Source: Polytrichum commune
Lineage: Eukaryota; Streptophyta; Polytrichopsida; Polytrichales; Polytrichaceae
Length of the DNA stretch: 64,000 bases
NCBI GenBank assembly: GCA_950295325.1
Contig: OX485809.1
Location: forward strand, 2,108,001 to 2,172,000
Direction of reading: 5' to 3'
Made by a program: the position numbers and the translations under genes. Positions 47,801 through 56,363 of this stretch are shown here, piece after piece. The notes under the pieces are model-generated. The model was not told the DNA's origin. It made no database searches and worked only from the letters and a program-made list of their open reading frames with translations. The stretch's first letter is position 1. The number at the start of each line of letters is the position of its first letter.

Positions 47801-48941
47801 CTGTTGTGTAACCGGTTTTGGCAGCCAATCGCGCGGCGACCTCCCTCTCCTTCATCATCCTCACCCCCATTTCCTCCCTCGCCTCCCGCCGCACTTTGGT
47901 TCTCACATCAATCCCGTCCTCGGAGCTTTGCTTTGTGGACTTCTTCTCGGCCGGAGCGGGAATGCCAAGCCAAGACCAATCCTGTTTCTGTGCAACCAAC
48001 GCATGCGGGTTACGCAACACCGCATCCAACACCAGCTGACCTCTCTTGAGGCTCTTGAGCGGCCGCAAATGGATTTCAATGCCCGGAATTTCCCCACACG
48101 AAAATTCCTCCGCGTGAGGCCCTACGGACGTCGGCCCCAACGAGACCGAAAGCAAAGAGAGATGCTCCACCTTCCCAAGCTCCACTTCCCTCCCCAAATG
48201 CGCGCTCACAATGCTCGCGAGCGGCGGCATCACCTTGCGCTCCAAGTACGCACGCGCTCGTGATTGCGCGTACAGCGTGCTCGCCACGATTACAAGCACC
48301 GCGGCCAGCCATGTCGCAGCCTTTAAAAACTTCCCCCGATGCTCGAGCGTTCGCAAGCTCTCAAGCGCCTTCCGAGAGCTCGTGCCATTCGGCCGCTTCT
48401 CCCGCCACCAGCTGCTCCCCGACTCGAACATGTTGGAGAAAGAAGCTCGAGCTTTCGTCGGCAATCCGACACGCGAGGTTCGGCAATTCGGCAAAGGGCA
48501 GAACAAGAACCCCCCTCCTTCCTTAGAATTCGAATCCCCATAGCCATAGCCATGGCCTCTCTTCCTCCTCCTACTCAAGTCTCTGGACCCTCCCCATTCG
48601 ACCGTGTTGGAGAAAGAAGCTCGAGAATCCGGCGGCGGAGGCGGCGATCCGACACCAACACCATGCCGCAATGTGAGAGGGGGACAGAACGGACAATTTG
48701 GCAATGGGCAGAACGAGAACCCTCCGCCTTCATGATGATGATGCCTACCTTCCTTAGCATTCGAATCGCCATAGCCATGGCCTCTCTTCCTCAAGTTTCT
48801 GGACCACTGCAGAATGCTGTGACTGTCACCGAGCAATTCTTTGTGGAATTTGAAGGGACTCAAACGGCGCGCGGATGACTGCAGGGAGCTTGTTGGCAGC
48901 CTCAGGCTTATGCTGCCGCTGACAGGAACCGTCACTTGCAT
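29863..48941 (-). CDS. TIC236: TIC236-like chloroplast import protein (TamB/DUF490), 22 exons
   Basis: Exons, high to low: 48941-46975, 45727-45532, 44552-44493, 43895-43791, 43688-43548, 43260-43198, 42665-42435, 42233-42150, 41590-41433, 40785-40263, 39708-39508, 39090-39031, 38749-38627, 37768-37292, 36710-35853, 34946-34663, 33807-33548, 33491-33469, 32933-32652, 32032-31841, 31385-31116, 30015-29863. Phases agree throughout and sum to 2236 codons plus stop, close to the roughly 2.2 kb-residue size known for Arabidopsis TIC236. Exon 1 has a Ser/Arg-rich transit-peptide-like region and one membrane segment (AATWLAAVLVIVAS, about residue 210). The rest is repetitive beta-rich TamB-like sequence, ending with the conserved C-terminal DUF490 region (LVLGPEL-like, LNFAVSGEL, TFENGDVNLVATQ, VEQDAL-like EQDALT, FESQLA, GEFGQARWRLV). 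The family member sits in the inner envelope, spans the intermembrane space and links TIC to Toc75 during protein import. Introns carry many MITEs. Confidence 0.93.
30120..30470. repeat. Repeat family C, copy 1 (3' part of TIC236 gene)
   Basis: It shares blocks with 46595-46955, 50985-51990 and 54830-55185: AAAAAGACATGTGTTGG, GATTGAACTACATGCTC, CTTTGACAATGA and TGTTTCATATCCTA. It lies in the last intron. About 350 bp, non-coding; element type unknown. Confidence 0.7.
30677..31014. mobile_element. Hairpin MITE copy 1 (TIC236 intron)
   Basis: Member of a roughly 350-bp family whose termini are TAGAGTTATCCTCTAACTCA and its reverse complement and whose halves pair along most of their length (TGCATGCTTGGAGGTAGTG in one half, CACTACCTCCAAGCATGCA in the other). 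Both ends are recognisable but diverged here. Confidence 0.8.
32053..32545. mobile_element. About 500-bp repeat with short terminal inverted repeats, copy 1
   Basis: Near-collinear with 61573-62075: GGGCCACTTTA at the start, then CCAAGGGCC, TGAGGGCCCTTGAAA, AAGGCCGTACCA, TTTCAATACCAT, GGTGGGCTTGACACAAAA and CAAGCTCTAGTATAAAGTG. The right end resembles the reverse complement of the left (CACTTTA...), as in a non-autonomous DNA transposon. It sits in a TIC236 intron. Confidence 0.75.
33000..33240. mobile_element. Hairpin MITE copy 2, 5'-truncated (TIC236 intron)
   Basis: It contains GGTTCATTGAGGGCCAAA, AATGAGTTTGACCCTCAATG and TATGCAAAACAACCAACTCC, the middle and right part of the family. The left terminus is missing. 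Confidence 0.75.
33469..33491 (-). CDS. TIC236: Predicted 23-nt microexon of the TIC236-like gene
   Basis: Exon 17 (33807-33548) ends in phase 1 at a good donor (TCTCAG/GTAGGC), but the next large exon (32933-32652) starts in phase 0. A segment bounded by TTACTTGTAG and CAG/GTAAGG, exactly 23 nt long, repairs the phase and adds eight codons. The upstream intron would be only 56 nt, unusually short for a plant, so this is a prediction. Confidence 0.5.
33892..34435. mobile_element. MITE with TTAACCCCTAAATGCC terminal inverted repeats
   Basis: The left end TTAACCCCTAAATGCCC (33892) matches the reverse complement of the right end GGCATTTAGGGGTTAA (34420-34435). It is non-coding and inside a TIC236 intron. 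A related end (TGCTTAGGGGTTA) occurs at 35338-35350, and another (ACACTTAGGGGTTGAAC) near 52647. Confidence 0.7.
35556..35760. mobile_element. Hairpin MITE copy 3, truncated (TIC236 intron)
   Basis: It contains GCATGCCAAAATGAGTTTGA, ACTACCTCCAAGCATGCAC and AACTCCCAACCAAAGTCC. Only the right half of the family is present. Confidence 0.75.
36854..37202. mobile_element. Hairpin MITE copy 4 (TIC236 intron)
   Basis: Full length. It begins TAGAATTATCCTCTGACT and ends in CCCATTGAGTTAAAAGACAG. Internal halves pair (GGTGCATGCTTGGTAGT and AACTACCTCTAAGCATGCA). Confidence 0.85.
39862..40219. mobile_element. Hairpin MITE copy 5 (TIC236 intron)
   Basis: Full length, 358 bp. It begins TAGAGTTATCCTCTAATTC and ends AGAAAGGATAACTCTA, the best-preserved termini. 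The internal halves pair along most of the length. Confidence 0.9.
41150..41345. repeat. Dispersed repeat D, copy 1 (TIC236 intron)
   Basis: It shares with 52085-52290 the series TATGAGTCTAGGTCATTAAT, AATCTCCCTA, GAAGTAATCTTA and ACACCTTGAGGC. Weakly conserved, non-coding. Confidence 0.5.
42747..43078. mobile_element. Hairpin MITE copy 6 (TIC236 intron)
   Basis: Begins TAAAGTTATCCTCTAACTCC and ends TAAGGATAACTCTA. Full length with paired halves. Confidence 0.88.
44605..44968. mobile_element. Hairpin MITE copy 7 (TIC236 intron)
   Basis: Begins TAGAGTTATCCTTTAACTCA and ends AACTCAGAGGATAACTCT. The centre is in the opposite arrangement to copies 4-6, as expected for a hairpin-like element inserted in the other orientation. 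Confidence 0.87.
45055..45395. mobile_element. Hairpin MITE copy 8 (TIC236 intron)
   Basis: Begins TAAGTCATCCTCTAACTCTA and ends GAGTTAAAAGATAACTCTA. It lies 87 bp from copy 7 in the same intron. Confidence 0.87.
45735..46345. repeat. Tandem degenerate repeat in TIC236 intron 1 (about 210-bp unit)
   Basis: The series GGAAGATGGAA..ATCAGA, CACTTGCTCC, CTCATTGC..CATACACT, CAGCATTGATTAG and CTTCCCCTTGTGCCTT..ATTTCTTTCAT occurs at 45735-45945. It recurs in part at 45948-46100 and its last part again at 46240-46345. Confidence 0.7.
46429..46475. mobile_element. Hairpin MITE terminal fragment (TIC236 intron 1)
   Basis: TTAGAGTTATCCTTCAAGTC followed by CTTGTTGGGAAGACC resembles only the left terminus of the family. 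Confidence 0.5.
46595..46955. repeat. Repeat family C, copy 2 (TIC236 intron 1)
   Basis: It contains GGTTAGGTGTGGATCTAAGG, GGACACCAAAACGACATGTA and CCATTTGAGACCCACCTACC, shared with 54830-55185 and 50985-51990. It lies just downstream of exon 1. Confidence 0.7.
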
Positions 48942-50226
48942 CCTGCATAATGGTCCCTTCCCTTCTTCAAAACCTCTGGCTCACCTCAAAACCCTGAAGC
49001 TCATCAAAACAAGATGATGATTCTCCCACCATCACGGCTCCCACACCGAAGCAGCTTGACCTAATTGGAATTTTGGCAACAAGGGTTAGAATCATCAAGC
49101 ACACAACCAACAACTACACAATTACTTTAATTGTGCGGGAGCCTAAACCTCCCTCCCTCCGCATCCAATTTTGCAAAACAACAAAAGAAAGATGAGAAAG
49201 GTATGACAAAAGATAGAGCTTCTGGAAATACATGTAGGATATGCAGGGACAACCCATGTGCCACACATTACACATACATATCAATTGCTGAAATTCAGAT
49301 TATACACTAACTCATCAAAACCTCGCAGAAGAAGGAGAAGCCAATGTATGTGATGATCAGTCATCCAACATCACCAGCCCACCATGGGCATAATCATACA
49401 ATCAATGCATTGAACAATTACCACACATTATATTCCCCGGGAATCTCCCTGGAGATACCCGTGTGTTGTGATGAGCAAGCATCCAATGCGAAGAAGTCTC
49501 ATTTCTTTGTAACAATTATACCAAAATAGTGTAGAAAACCTCAAATATTCTTCTTGTTATCCTGCTGCCATGATGGCAAAGCCAGAACAACACACATTAC
49601 CAACCCATCAGATTCTTAATGGAATATGATGTCCCTTAAGCTCTTAAATCCTAACCCTACGAAGAAAATTTAAAACATCCAATCGACGCCACCTCAGTGA
49701 GGATTCTCTTCACCTGTGCTCCATAGCCAGAGATTCAAACTTCAACTTGAAAGATGTATTGAACCATCGCCATGATACAAGTTCGGAGGCGCCAATTCAC
49801 AGCAAACCGACTCCAAAGTGCCTTTCATCAACAAAATGGTCATTGTTCGTCACAATTTTCTCTCACAGAACATCCACATTCCACTTATTCAGCCATGCTG
49901 CAATCGCGGCGCAACCAGTAAAACGATTTCGCACAACACGCACAAATTCCAAATCCTACGTTTGCTCGGTCGACGAGCAAGTCCCGCCTCGCTGGTGTTA
50001 GGGCTTCTTGTCTCTAACATGTACCGTAGACGTACATCCTGAAACTTTGTCTATCGCAATGCGAAGATTTTACAGTGTAAATACTGCTTTGGGAGATTTC
50101 TGACCCAAGATGAAGCCATCACCAAGATGTCAGACCTCCAGGGAGAATTATATTGGAACCTAGATAGAGTGATGAAAGAAGAATAAGGAGGAAAAATGAA
50201 TGTGAGTTATAGCATGCCTTCACTTA
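48942..50226. other. Upstream region of the TIC236-like gene
   Basis: Presumed promoter and 5' untranslated region of the minus-strand gene. No TATA box, repeat or second gene could be supported. Short ORFs here have no recognisable features. Confidence 0.4.
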
Positions 50227-50747
50227 TGCCCCCTTCCCACCTGACTTTAGTTAAGACCCAAAGTATTTCCTAAAAACTGGGTAAAGCTCCCTCGGTTATA
50301 GCGGAGGCATCCAACTATCCCAATGCACCTACAAGAACTTGCTCCGGAGATTTTCAAGTAGGTTTTAGTTAAGTAGCTTTCACACATGTTCATGGTTTTA
50401 TCTACCAAGCAATGAAAGTTGGGTAGTTTTTGTCCCATCCCCAAATGCCTTACTACTCACCTATCTTACCATCGGTTTTTGTTAATGAAGCTCCTCGTGC
50501 CCTCATAGCTAAGACTAAAAAGCAACCAATCACAAGGGTGGGAGGCGACACTTTTCAAGTTCCTATATTCTTGCCTCATGTTTAGGTACCGATGGGAGGG
50601 TCGGTGGTTGAGGCATAAAACCTCCACTTTTAAGCCATGCCACATCATTTGCCAACTAGGCTCGGCACTAGATAATGTCGATGGTGTGAAGGCCGGTTTG
50701 TTAGAACCAACTTTTAGTCTTAGCTAAAGTCAGGTGGGAAGGGGGCA
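50227..50747. mobile_element. Harbinger/Tourist-like MITE, TTA target duplication
   Basis: A 521-bp element beginning TGCCCCCTTCCCACCTGACT and ending with the reverse complement (CAGGTGGGAAGGGGGCA). The inverted repeats extend for about 35 bp (CTTTAGTTAAGAC on the left, GTCTTAGCTAAAG on the right). It is flanked by TTA at 50224-50226 and 50748-50750. A 3-bp TTA duplication is typical of PIF/Harbinger. No transposase is encoded. Confidence 0.85.
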
Positions 50748-50984
50748 TTACTCTAGCAAATGTGAGACTAGCAACCAGCTCCTACCAATAGGGGCCACTT
50801 TTAGCTCCAGCTTGACCAGTGATAGCCACTAGATGTAAGAATTGTTGGTAAGAATTGTTCAGTGATGGCCTGCACCAATAAGTGTGGGTGGGTTATTAGT
50901 GAAAACAAGCATATGGATGTCATCCTAGGCTGAGTTGGCCAACTATTAAGGTAGACGCGACTACATCAAACACAGCAATAGTAT

Positions 50985-51990
50985 GCACACATATATTTGA
51001 GTGGGTATGTGGTTAGGTGTAAACCTAAGAATTAACACCAAAAAGACATGTGTTGAAAAGAGATTGGACTACATGCTCAAAATATGATAATTCATTCTAG
51101 GTTCAATAATCATCATGGTTGGGGGGGGACCTAAATGATCACTTGATGAGCACAAGAATCTACACTTTGATATTGAATAAGATATTCATATGAACTCTGA
51201 AAGTTATGAGGCAAATGAAATGAAATTTATTTTAAAGTCCGGGAAGCCCAAAGGCTAATGGGACTGAAAGTACATCATGATGGTTTCAAAATCGGTTGAT
51301 TCCCTAGAGTGGCAAAGTGCGGTAGCCTCCATGAGATGGAGGCTAATGTCAACTTGATGGTCCAATTGAAAGAAAGACGTGAGGCACCCTAATACTACGT
51401 TCTCAAATAATGATGGAAACTTATCTCTAATGAGGTTATATAAGGGACACTCCAACACAAAGTGTGCCTCATTTTCAATTGCGTTATAAGAACAGAAGTG
51501 GCATAGTCTATTGTCTGTAGAGATAGGGATAGTTGACAACCATCATGTTTTGATGCCAAGTCTATGATTTAAGGTGCGATTAGCAGCAATGATCTTGCAT
51601 TGTGGTGGTGGCAATGATTGCTTCAAGTATAACTCACATTTGAGAAAATCCTTAAGGTGGAGGTAATCTAGTTTCGGCCTAAGAGATGGAAAGAGTTCCA
51701 TTCCTTAGCAAGAAAAGCCTCCTCGATATCATCAATGTTATTTTTGACGTTGTTGGATTGTCATGGTTTCCCCAGTGCAATTGACTCCATGATGCCTTCC
51801 ACATGTTTGTCAATTCGTGCGAGGTGGTTAATCCTACAATGTTCCAAGTGCTAGGTGTTCCAAAATGGCTATGAGCACAATTTGGAATTGCTAATTTTCT
51901 TGCACTGATTGTGTGTTTCGTATCCTACGAAAAATGGATGCAAAGAGATTTTATTTTCTAAGTAAGGCACATCCAATTTAAGCTTGAAGG
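50985..51990. repeat. Repeat family C, copy 3, split by a LINE fragment
   Basis: The left part (50985-51212) and right part (51868-51990) together match the 30120-30470 and 54830-55185 copies (GTGGTTAGGTGTAAACCTAAG, AAAAAGACATGTGTTG, TGTTTCGTATCCTACG). The break is filled by the LINE fragment. Confidence 0.75.
51218..51862 (-). pseudogene. Truncated LINE (non-LTR retrotransposon) fragment
   Basis: A 645-bp insertion flanked by AAATG (51213-51217 and 51863-51867). On the minus strand it encodes RLCHFCSYNAIENEAHFVLE and CPLYNLIRDKFPSLFE, the Cys/His zinc-binding segment (zf-RVT type) found at the C-terminus of plant LINE reverse transcriptases. Upstream NRTLNHRLGIKT is in the same frame but separated by a TGA, and further coding traces need frameshifts. 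It is 5'-truncated and dead. No clear poly-A tail is seen. Confidence 0.75.
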
Positions 51991-52084
51991 GTTTAAAATG
52001 GAAATAAAAAAACACAAATAGTCAGATGTGACAACACTGTAACACAATCACATGCCAACACAACACTTATTGATGATTACTAGA

Positions 52085-52290
52085 TATACATGATATGTAT
52101 TTGAGTCTATGCCATTTATACAAGCTCAAATCTCCCTATATATATATATATATATTGTGATTGGCATATTTATGTGAAAATGGCACTATTTAGATTAAGT
52201 TATTTTTATACTTTTAGCTCAAAATATCAAGAAATAATCTTAAACCCCTCCATGTCACAACAACTTGAGGCTCATATTGGGCCATTTGGA
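52085..52290. repeat. Dispersed repeat D, copy 2
   Basis: Weakly matches 41150-41345 (GAGTCTATGCCATTTATACA, AATCTCCCTATA, AGAAATAATCTTA, CAACTTGAGGC). It contains the TA microsatellite. Bases 52291-53884 hold nothing I recognise. Confidence 0.45.
52137..52155. repeat. (TA)n microsatellite
   Basis: An uninterrupted TA run of about nine units. Confidence 0.95.
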
Positions 52291-53884
52291 TCATTAAAGG
52301 TCTAAGGGGCTCAATCTACGAGCTATATACACGGTTTCAATGAGTCCTTGTCATGTTTAAGAGTTTTTAAGAGTTTATTTAGTGCATTAACTTAGGTCAA
52401 GGAGGAGTTCAAAATATACTTATATATGACATATTAATATATTGAGAGTGTATTTGCATTGAAGGGCAACATGGTCATGTGTTTAAATTAAATGTTCAAT
52501 GACATTTACTTAATGAGCAAGTATTTAATCGATTCATAAAGCGTACTTTATGAACTACTTTAACTAGATTGGGTCACACAATTAGCAAAATAATGAAAGT
52601 ATGTAGCTCAAGTGTATGATTTTGTGCATGTTAAGGCTACTCACAGACACTTAGGGGTTGAACTTTGTGAGGCTTCCATTTGTCCAATAAGGTTGTGCTC
52701 CAAAATGGAGTTGAATGAGCCTACTATTTTAAACCTCTTTTTATGAATTCACCTTAGATAAAAGAAATCTATATGCTTTTAAGAAAAATGTATTAAAATT
52801 TTGAACCAAGTCGCAAGAATTTCTAAACCTTAATTCAAGTGCATTTCTTTCATCCAAAAAGTTATTTATAATAATATTCAACTTATCAATGCTAATTAGG
52901 GATCAGAGAATCTTTGCGGGTCCACCAATCTCATAAGAATTCTCTTGGGTAATGATAATAATAAGAATAAGATTAACAAGGAGCCCAAATCCAACATTGT
53001 ATATGGTAACTCCTCCCCTACATTCACTTGGCACATTGTGAGTCACTAAGATATTGCAACTGGGATGGACTGGTGGGCCCATCTGCAAGCTACAACATGC
53101 AATCCTCAATATAGCAAGTGTTTGCAATGGTGTGACATGATCTCTTGGTTCTTAACTAAAATGCATTAGAGAATTTATTGTGCCATAGTCTTAGCATCAA
53201 TCTACCGCATCCCCACATTCACACTTATCCCACTAGATTGGCTACTATCTGACTCCTCCTTGCTGTGAAAAAGAAATACAAACTTAGAAATGATAGGTAA
53301 ATTTTTATGTTGTTTATTTAGAACATGATCGCAACAATGTGCTTATTTAAAGTCATGTCACAATGGTATACTTCACGTTCATTATGACATGGAGTTATTT
53401 TTTTGCTAATTATTTATGGCAAGTCCTCAAACACTAATTACACATGTTAGGTATTGTGGCCCCACTATAATTTTGAAATACCACGATAATTTTGGTCAAT
53501 GTGATTTTTTCCGCCCACGCTATTTTTGAGCACACAATATCATAGTTCAACATTACGAATATGGAACCAAAATATTTACATTCACATAAAATATTATGGC
53601 ATGTCAAACATCCTTCTCCATAAGAAATTGCCATCTCACTTATCACAATAGTAGAATGTAGGGTTACCTCTTCCAAAACCCAACTACTTGCTTCTTCACC
53701 TCAAATCATGCGACCCATCCTACAACATTGTCCCAAGAAGACGACTTAAAACCCTAAGTCTCACACACCTAAGTTCATATTGTGGCCTGGGCACCCTAAT
53801 TTTGAACCCACATATAAAATCCAATGAGCCACAATATTTTCTACCGACATAAATTATAATTTTGATACTACATTGAATATTGTA

Positions 53885-54255
53885 TTTAGTGTCACTGATT
53901 CTAGTTGTCTTGCTTGATATGAATTGTAACCCACCCATGTTGTGTCACCAACGTTGAATGTAAACCTAGCATTATTTTTTTCACTCTAGTTTGGGCACAG
54001 TAGATTTACAATGTTGTAATTTTTATAAGTTACTAAGTGATTTTTCATCCACATTTCAATCATTTATGACAGTATTTCATTACAAAACGTTAGGATGCAA
54101 AATCTACCAACCTTTATTTCAATAATTGCCATGAATTTCATCCAAATTTCATCAATGATGACAATATTTATAAACTTATTCATAAGAAGTGTCATTAGGA
54201 AAGTTACTACAATGACATAAAATACCATATGACACTAAATACAATAATGAGTGTA
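53885..54255. repeat. Dispersed repeat, copy 2 (first copy at 28950)
   Basis: Same orientation and block order as 28950-29345, including TAGATTTACAATGTTG, AAGTGATTTTTCAT, AAGAAGTGTCAT and ATACCATATGACACTAAATA. Bases 54256-54829 hold nothing I recognise. Confidence 0.75.
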
Positions 54256-54829
54256 GTTGAGTAGGTTCTTTGTAAATGATAAGGCCCTCAGGCTAAGGCA
54301 TGCTATAAATTAGCACCCCCCCCCTATTTGTAGAAGGCCTTGGCCCAAGGACCTTGTTGAGGGTTAAACCCTAAGGAGAATTCTAGGCTTCATGATCAAG
54401 AATCTAATCAAAGGTTAAAGGATCGGTTATACCAAGAAACCCTCTTGGGTCCAAGGTGAATGAGTATGTGGTGCAAGGTGCCTGCCTTTTACATTATAAG
54501 ATGTGCTAGAGGACTTTACAATACCATAACCGATCACACATCAAACAACACAAGGGTTATTATAAGTTGTTGCAATGTTTCATCCATGTAGGCATGATAG
54601 ATACCATTCACATTTCTTAGTTCTATTCATGAATTGATTGATTACAACTATTAACCAACTCGTCATCCATTCTCCTTTTGCTAGTTATCTAGTGACCAAT
54701 CCATGTATTCACCTATATACGATCCAATGTTGATCTTCACTTTTCACCTTCCTAATAGATGAGTTTACGAAGCTTAAGGTAGACAACACTAGACTTACTT
54801 GGTTACATTATTTTTCTTACTAGGGCACC

Positions 54830-55185
54830 TATACTTGAGTGGATATGATTTGTGGCAGCTCCAAAAATAGATATTAAAAAGACACGTGTTCAATCATGAT
54901 TGGACTGTGTGTGCGTTGAAAATATGATGAGCATTCTGAACTCCACATTGAAAATATTCGGAGACACCAAACATGACCATTTAATGAGCATGAGAGTCTT
55001 CAATTTGACAATGAGTAAGATATTTATATAAGCTTCAAAAATTATGAGGAATGTGGCTACGGCATCCATTTGGATTTGCTAACTATCTTGTACTAATCAC
55101 ATGTTTCATATCCTAAGAGAAGGTGGGTAGTTGGAAAAGTAACCATTTAAGACCCATCTACCTTAGACTTGAATGCTGGACCAAT
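54830..55185. repeat. Repeat family C, copy 4
   Basis: Contains TTAAAAAGACACGTGTTC, GATGAGCATTCTGAACT, TTTGACAATGAGTAAGATAT, TGTTTCATATCCTAAG and AACCATTTAAGACCCATCTA, matching the other three copies. Confidence 0.7.
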
Positions 55186-55527
55186 ACAACAGAATGACAT
55201 ATGGATGAAAAGAGATATGACGTCATTCATCCATATCCTTTTGTCTCCCTTGGTCCTCCGCGTCGCTGCTAGCCTGCTCTCTCAGCTTCTGGCTCTCGCC
55301 CATTCGCACACACTTTGTGCGATTTTGCACCTCATTCCTGCTGCTCACATTGTTATTTTATTTTTCTCGTCCCTTACATTTTTCTCTCTCGCATCAAATT
55401 CCTCTCACGCGCATGCATTGAGCCACTCCTCGTCGCTTTTGACCTCATTTTGACTTTGTGGTGAGCAATTCGCCAAGCCTGGCTGGCCCATTCCATTCCG
55501 TTTCTAGTGAAATCTTCGTAATTTCTC

Positions 55528-56345
55528 TTGAATCACAAAAATTGGCTCTCTGTAGAGAAATTCGAAGCTGTCAGATTTCATATTAGACGAGCCTCACATT
55601 TGCAAAAGAATTTTGGAAATTCAGTTTGTTTGCCAAGCACCCTGTGTATTCGTCATTTCTATCGAATCATAGAATTTGACGCTCTGATGAAGATTTCTAA
55701 GCTCACGGGGTACAGGATAGGGGAGGGGAGGCTCAGGAATGGATATCACATTCGCAAAAGACTTTTGGAACTTTCGGGGTGTCTGGTCGCTCAATCACCC
55801 TATGTCTTCGTGGTTTCCTTGAATGAGAAAATTTGGCGCTCTGTAGGGAATTTTGAATTTCTCATCAGAGTCCAGCCCTTGGAAATTTCGGAGAGTCGGG
55901 CCTATTCTGTTTGGCAATTACCCCTGTACTGTCCTCGTCATTTCTCTTGAACGATAGCTTGAGTTTGGCGCTCTGTAGGGAAATTCCAAGGAGGTTTGGT
56001 AATTTCGGGTTGGGAAAATTTGGTCCAATCTGTTCGCCAATCAATCCTCACATGTGCAAAAGAGTTCTGGAAATTTAAGGGAGTCTAGTGTATTCTCTTT
56101 GCCAATTACCTTTACTGTGTGACTCTTGTTCTTGATTCATGTCATTGTTATCTTCATTGATTAGCAACACTACTTAATATGCATACGTGGAGGAGGAAAT
56201 TTTTTCAAAGTCTGAATACTACACCATACCATACCATACCATACTATGCTATATCTCTTCAATGATCTCTTGAATTTGGCGCTTTGTAGGGAATTTCGAA
56301 GGCTCAGGAATTCATCTCACATTTGCAGAGGAGTTTCGAAAAAGC
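55528..56345. repeat. Degenerate tandem repeats immediately upstream of the Rubisco activase start
   Basis: A block of the type TTGGCGCTCTGTAGGGAATT recurs at about 55545, 55678, 55833, 55966 and 56276, at steps of 133-155 bp (the last step is about double). It is accompanied by CACATTTGCAAAAGA..TTTTGGAAATT and CTCGTCATTTCTCTTGAA. The series ends less than 20 bp before the ATG at 56364. The long plus-strand ORF through it (55528-55950) looks accidental. Confidence 0.75.
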
Positions 56346-56363
56346 ACAGGAAGAATTGGGAGA

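Noticed and set aside
46987-48878. Long plus-strand and other-frame ORFs opposite TIC236 exon 1
   Set aside because: They are shadows of a long GC-richer coding exon. The minus-strand frame has the family features and matching splice site.
55528-55950. 140-codon ORF upstream of Rubisco activase
   Set aside because: It runs through degenerate tandem repeats and has no recognisable domain.
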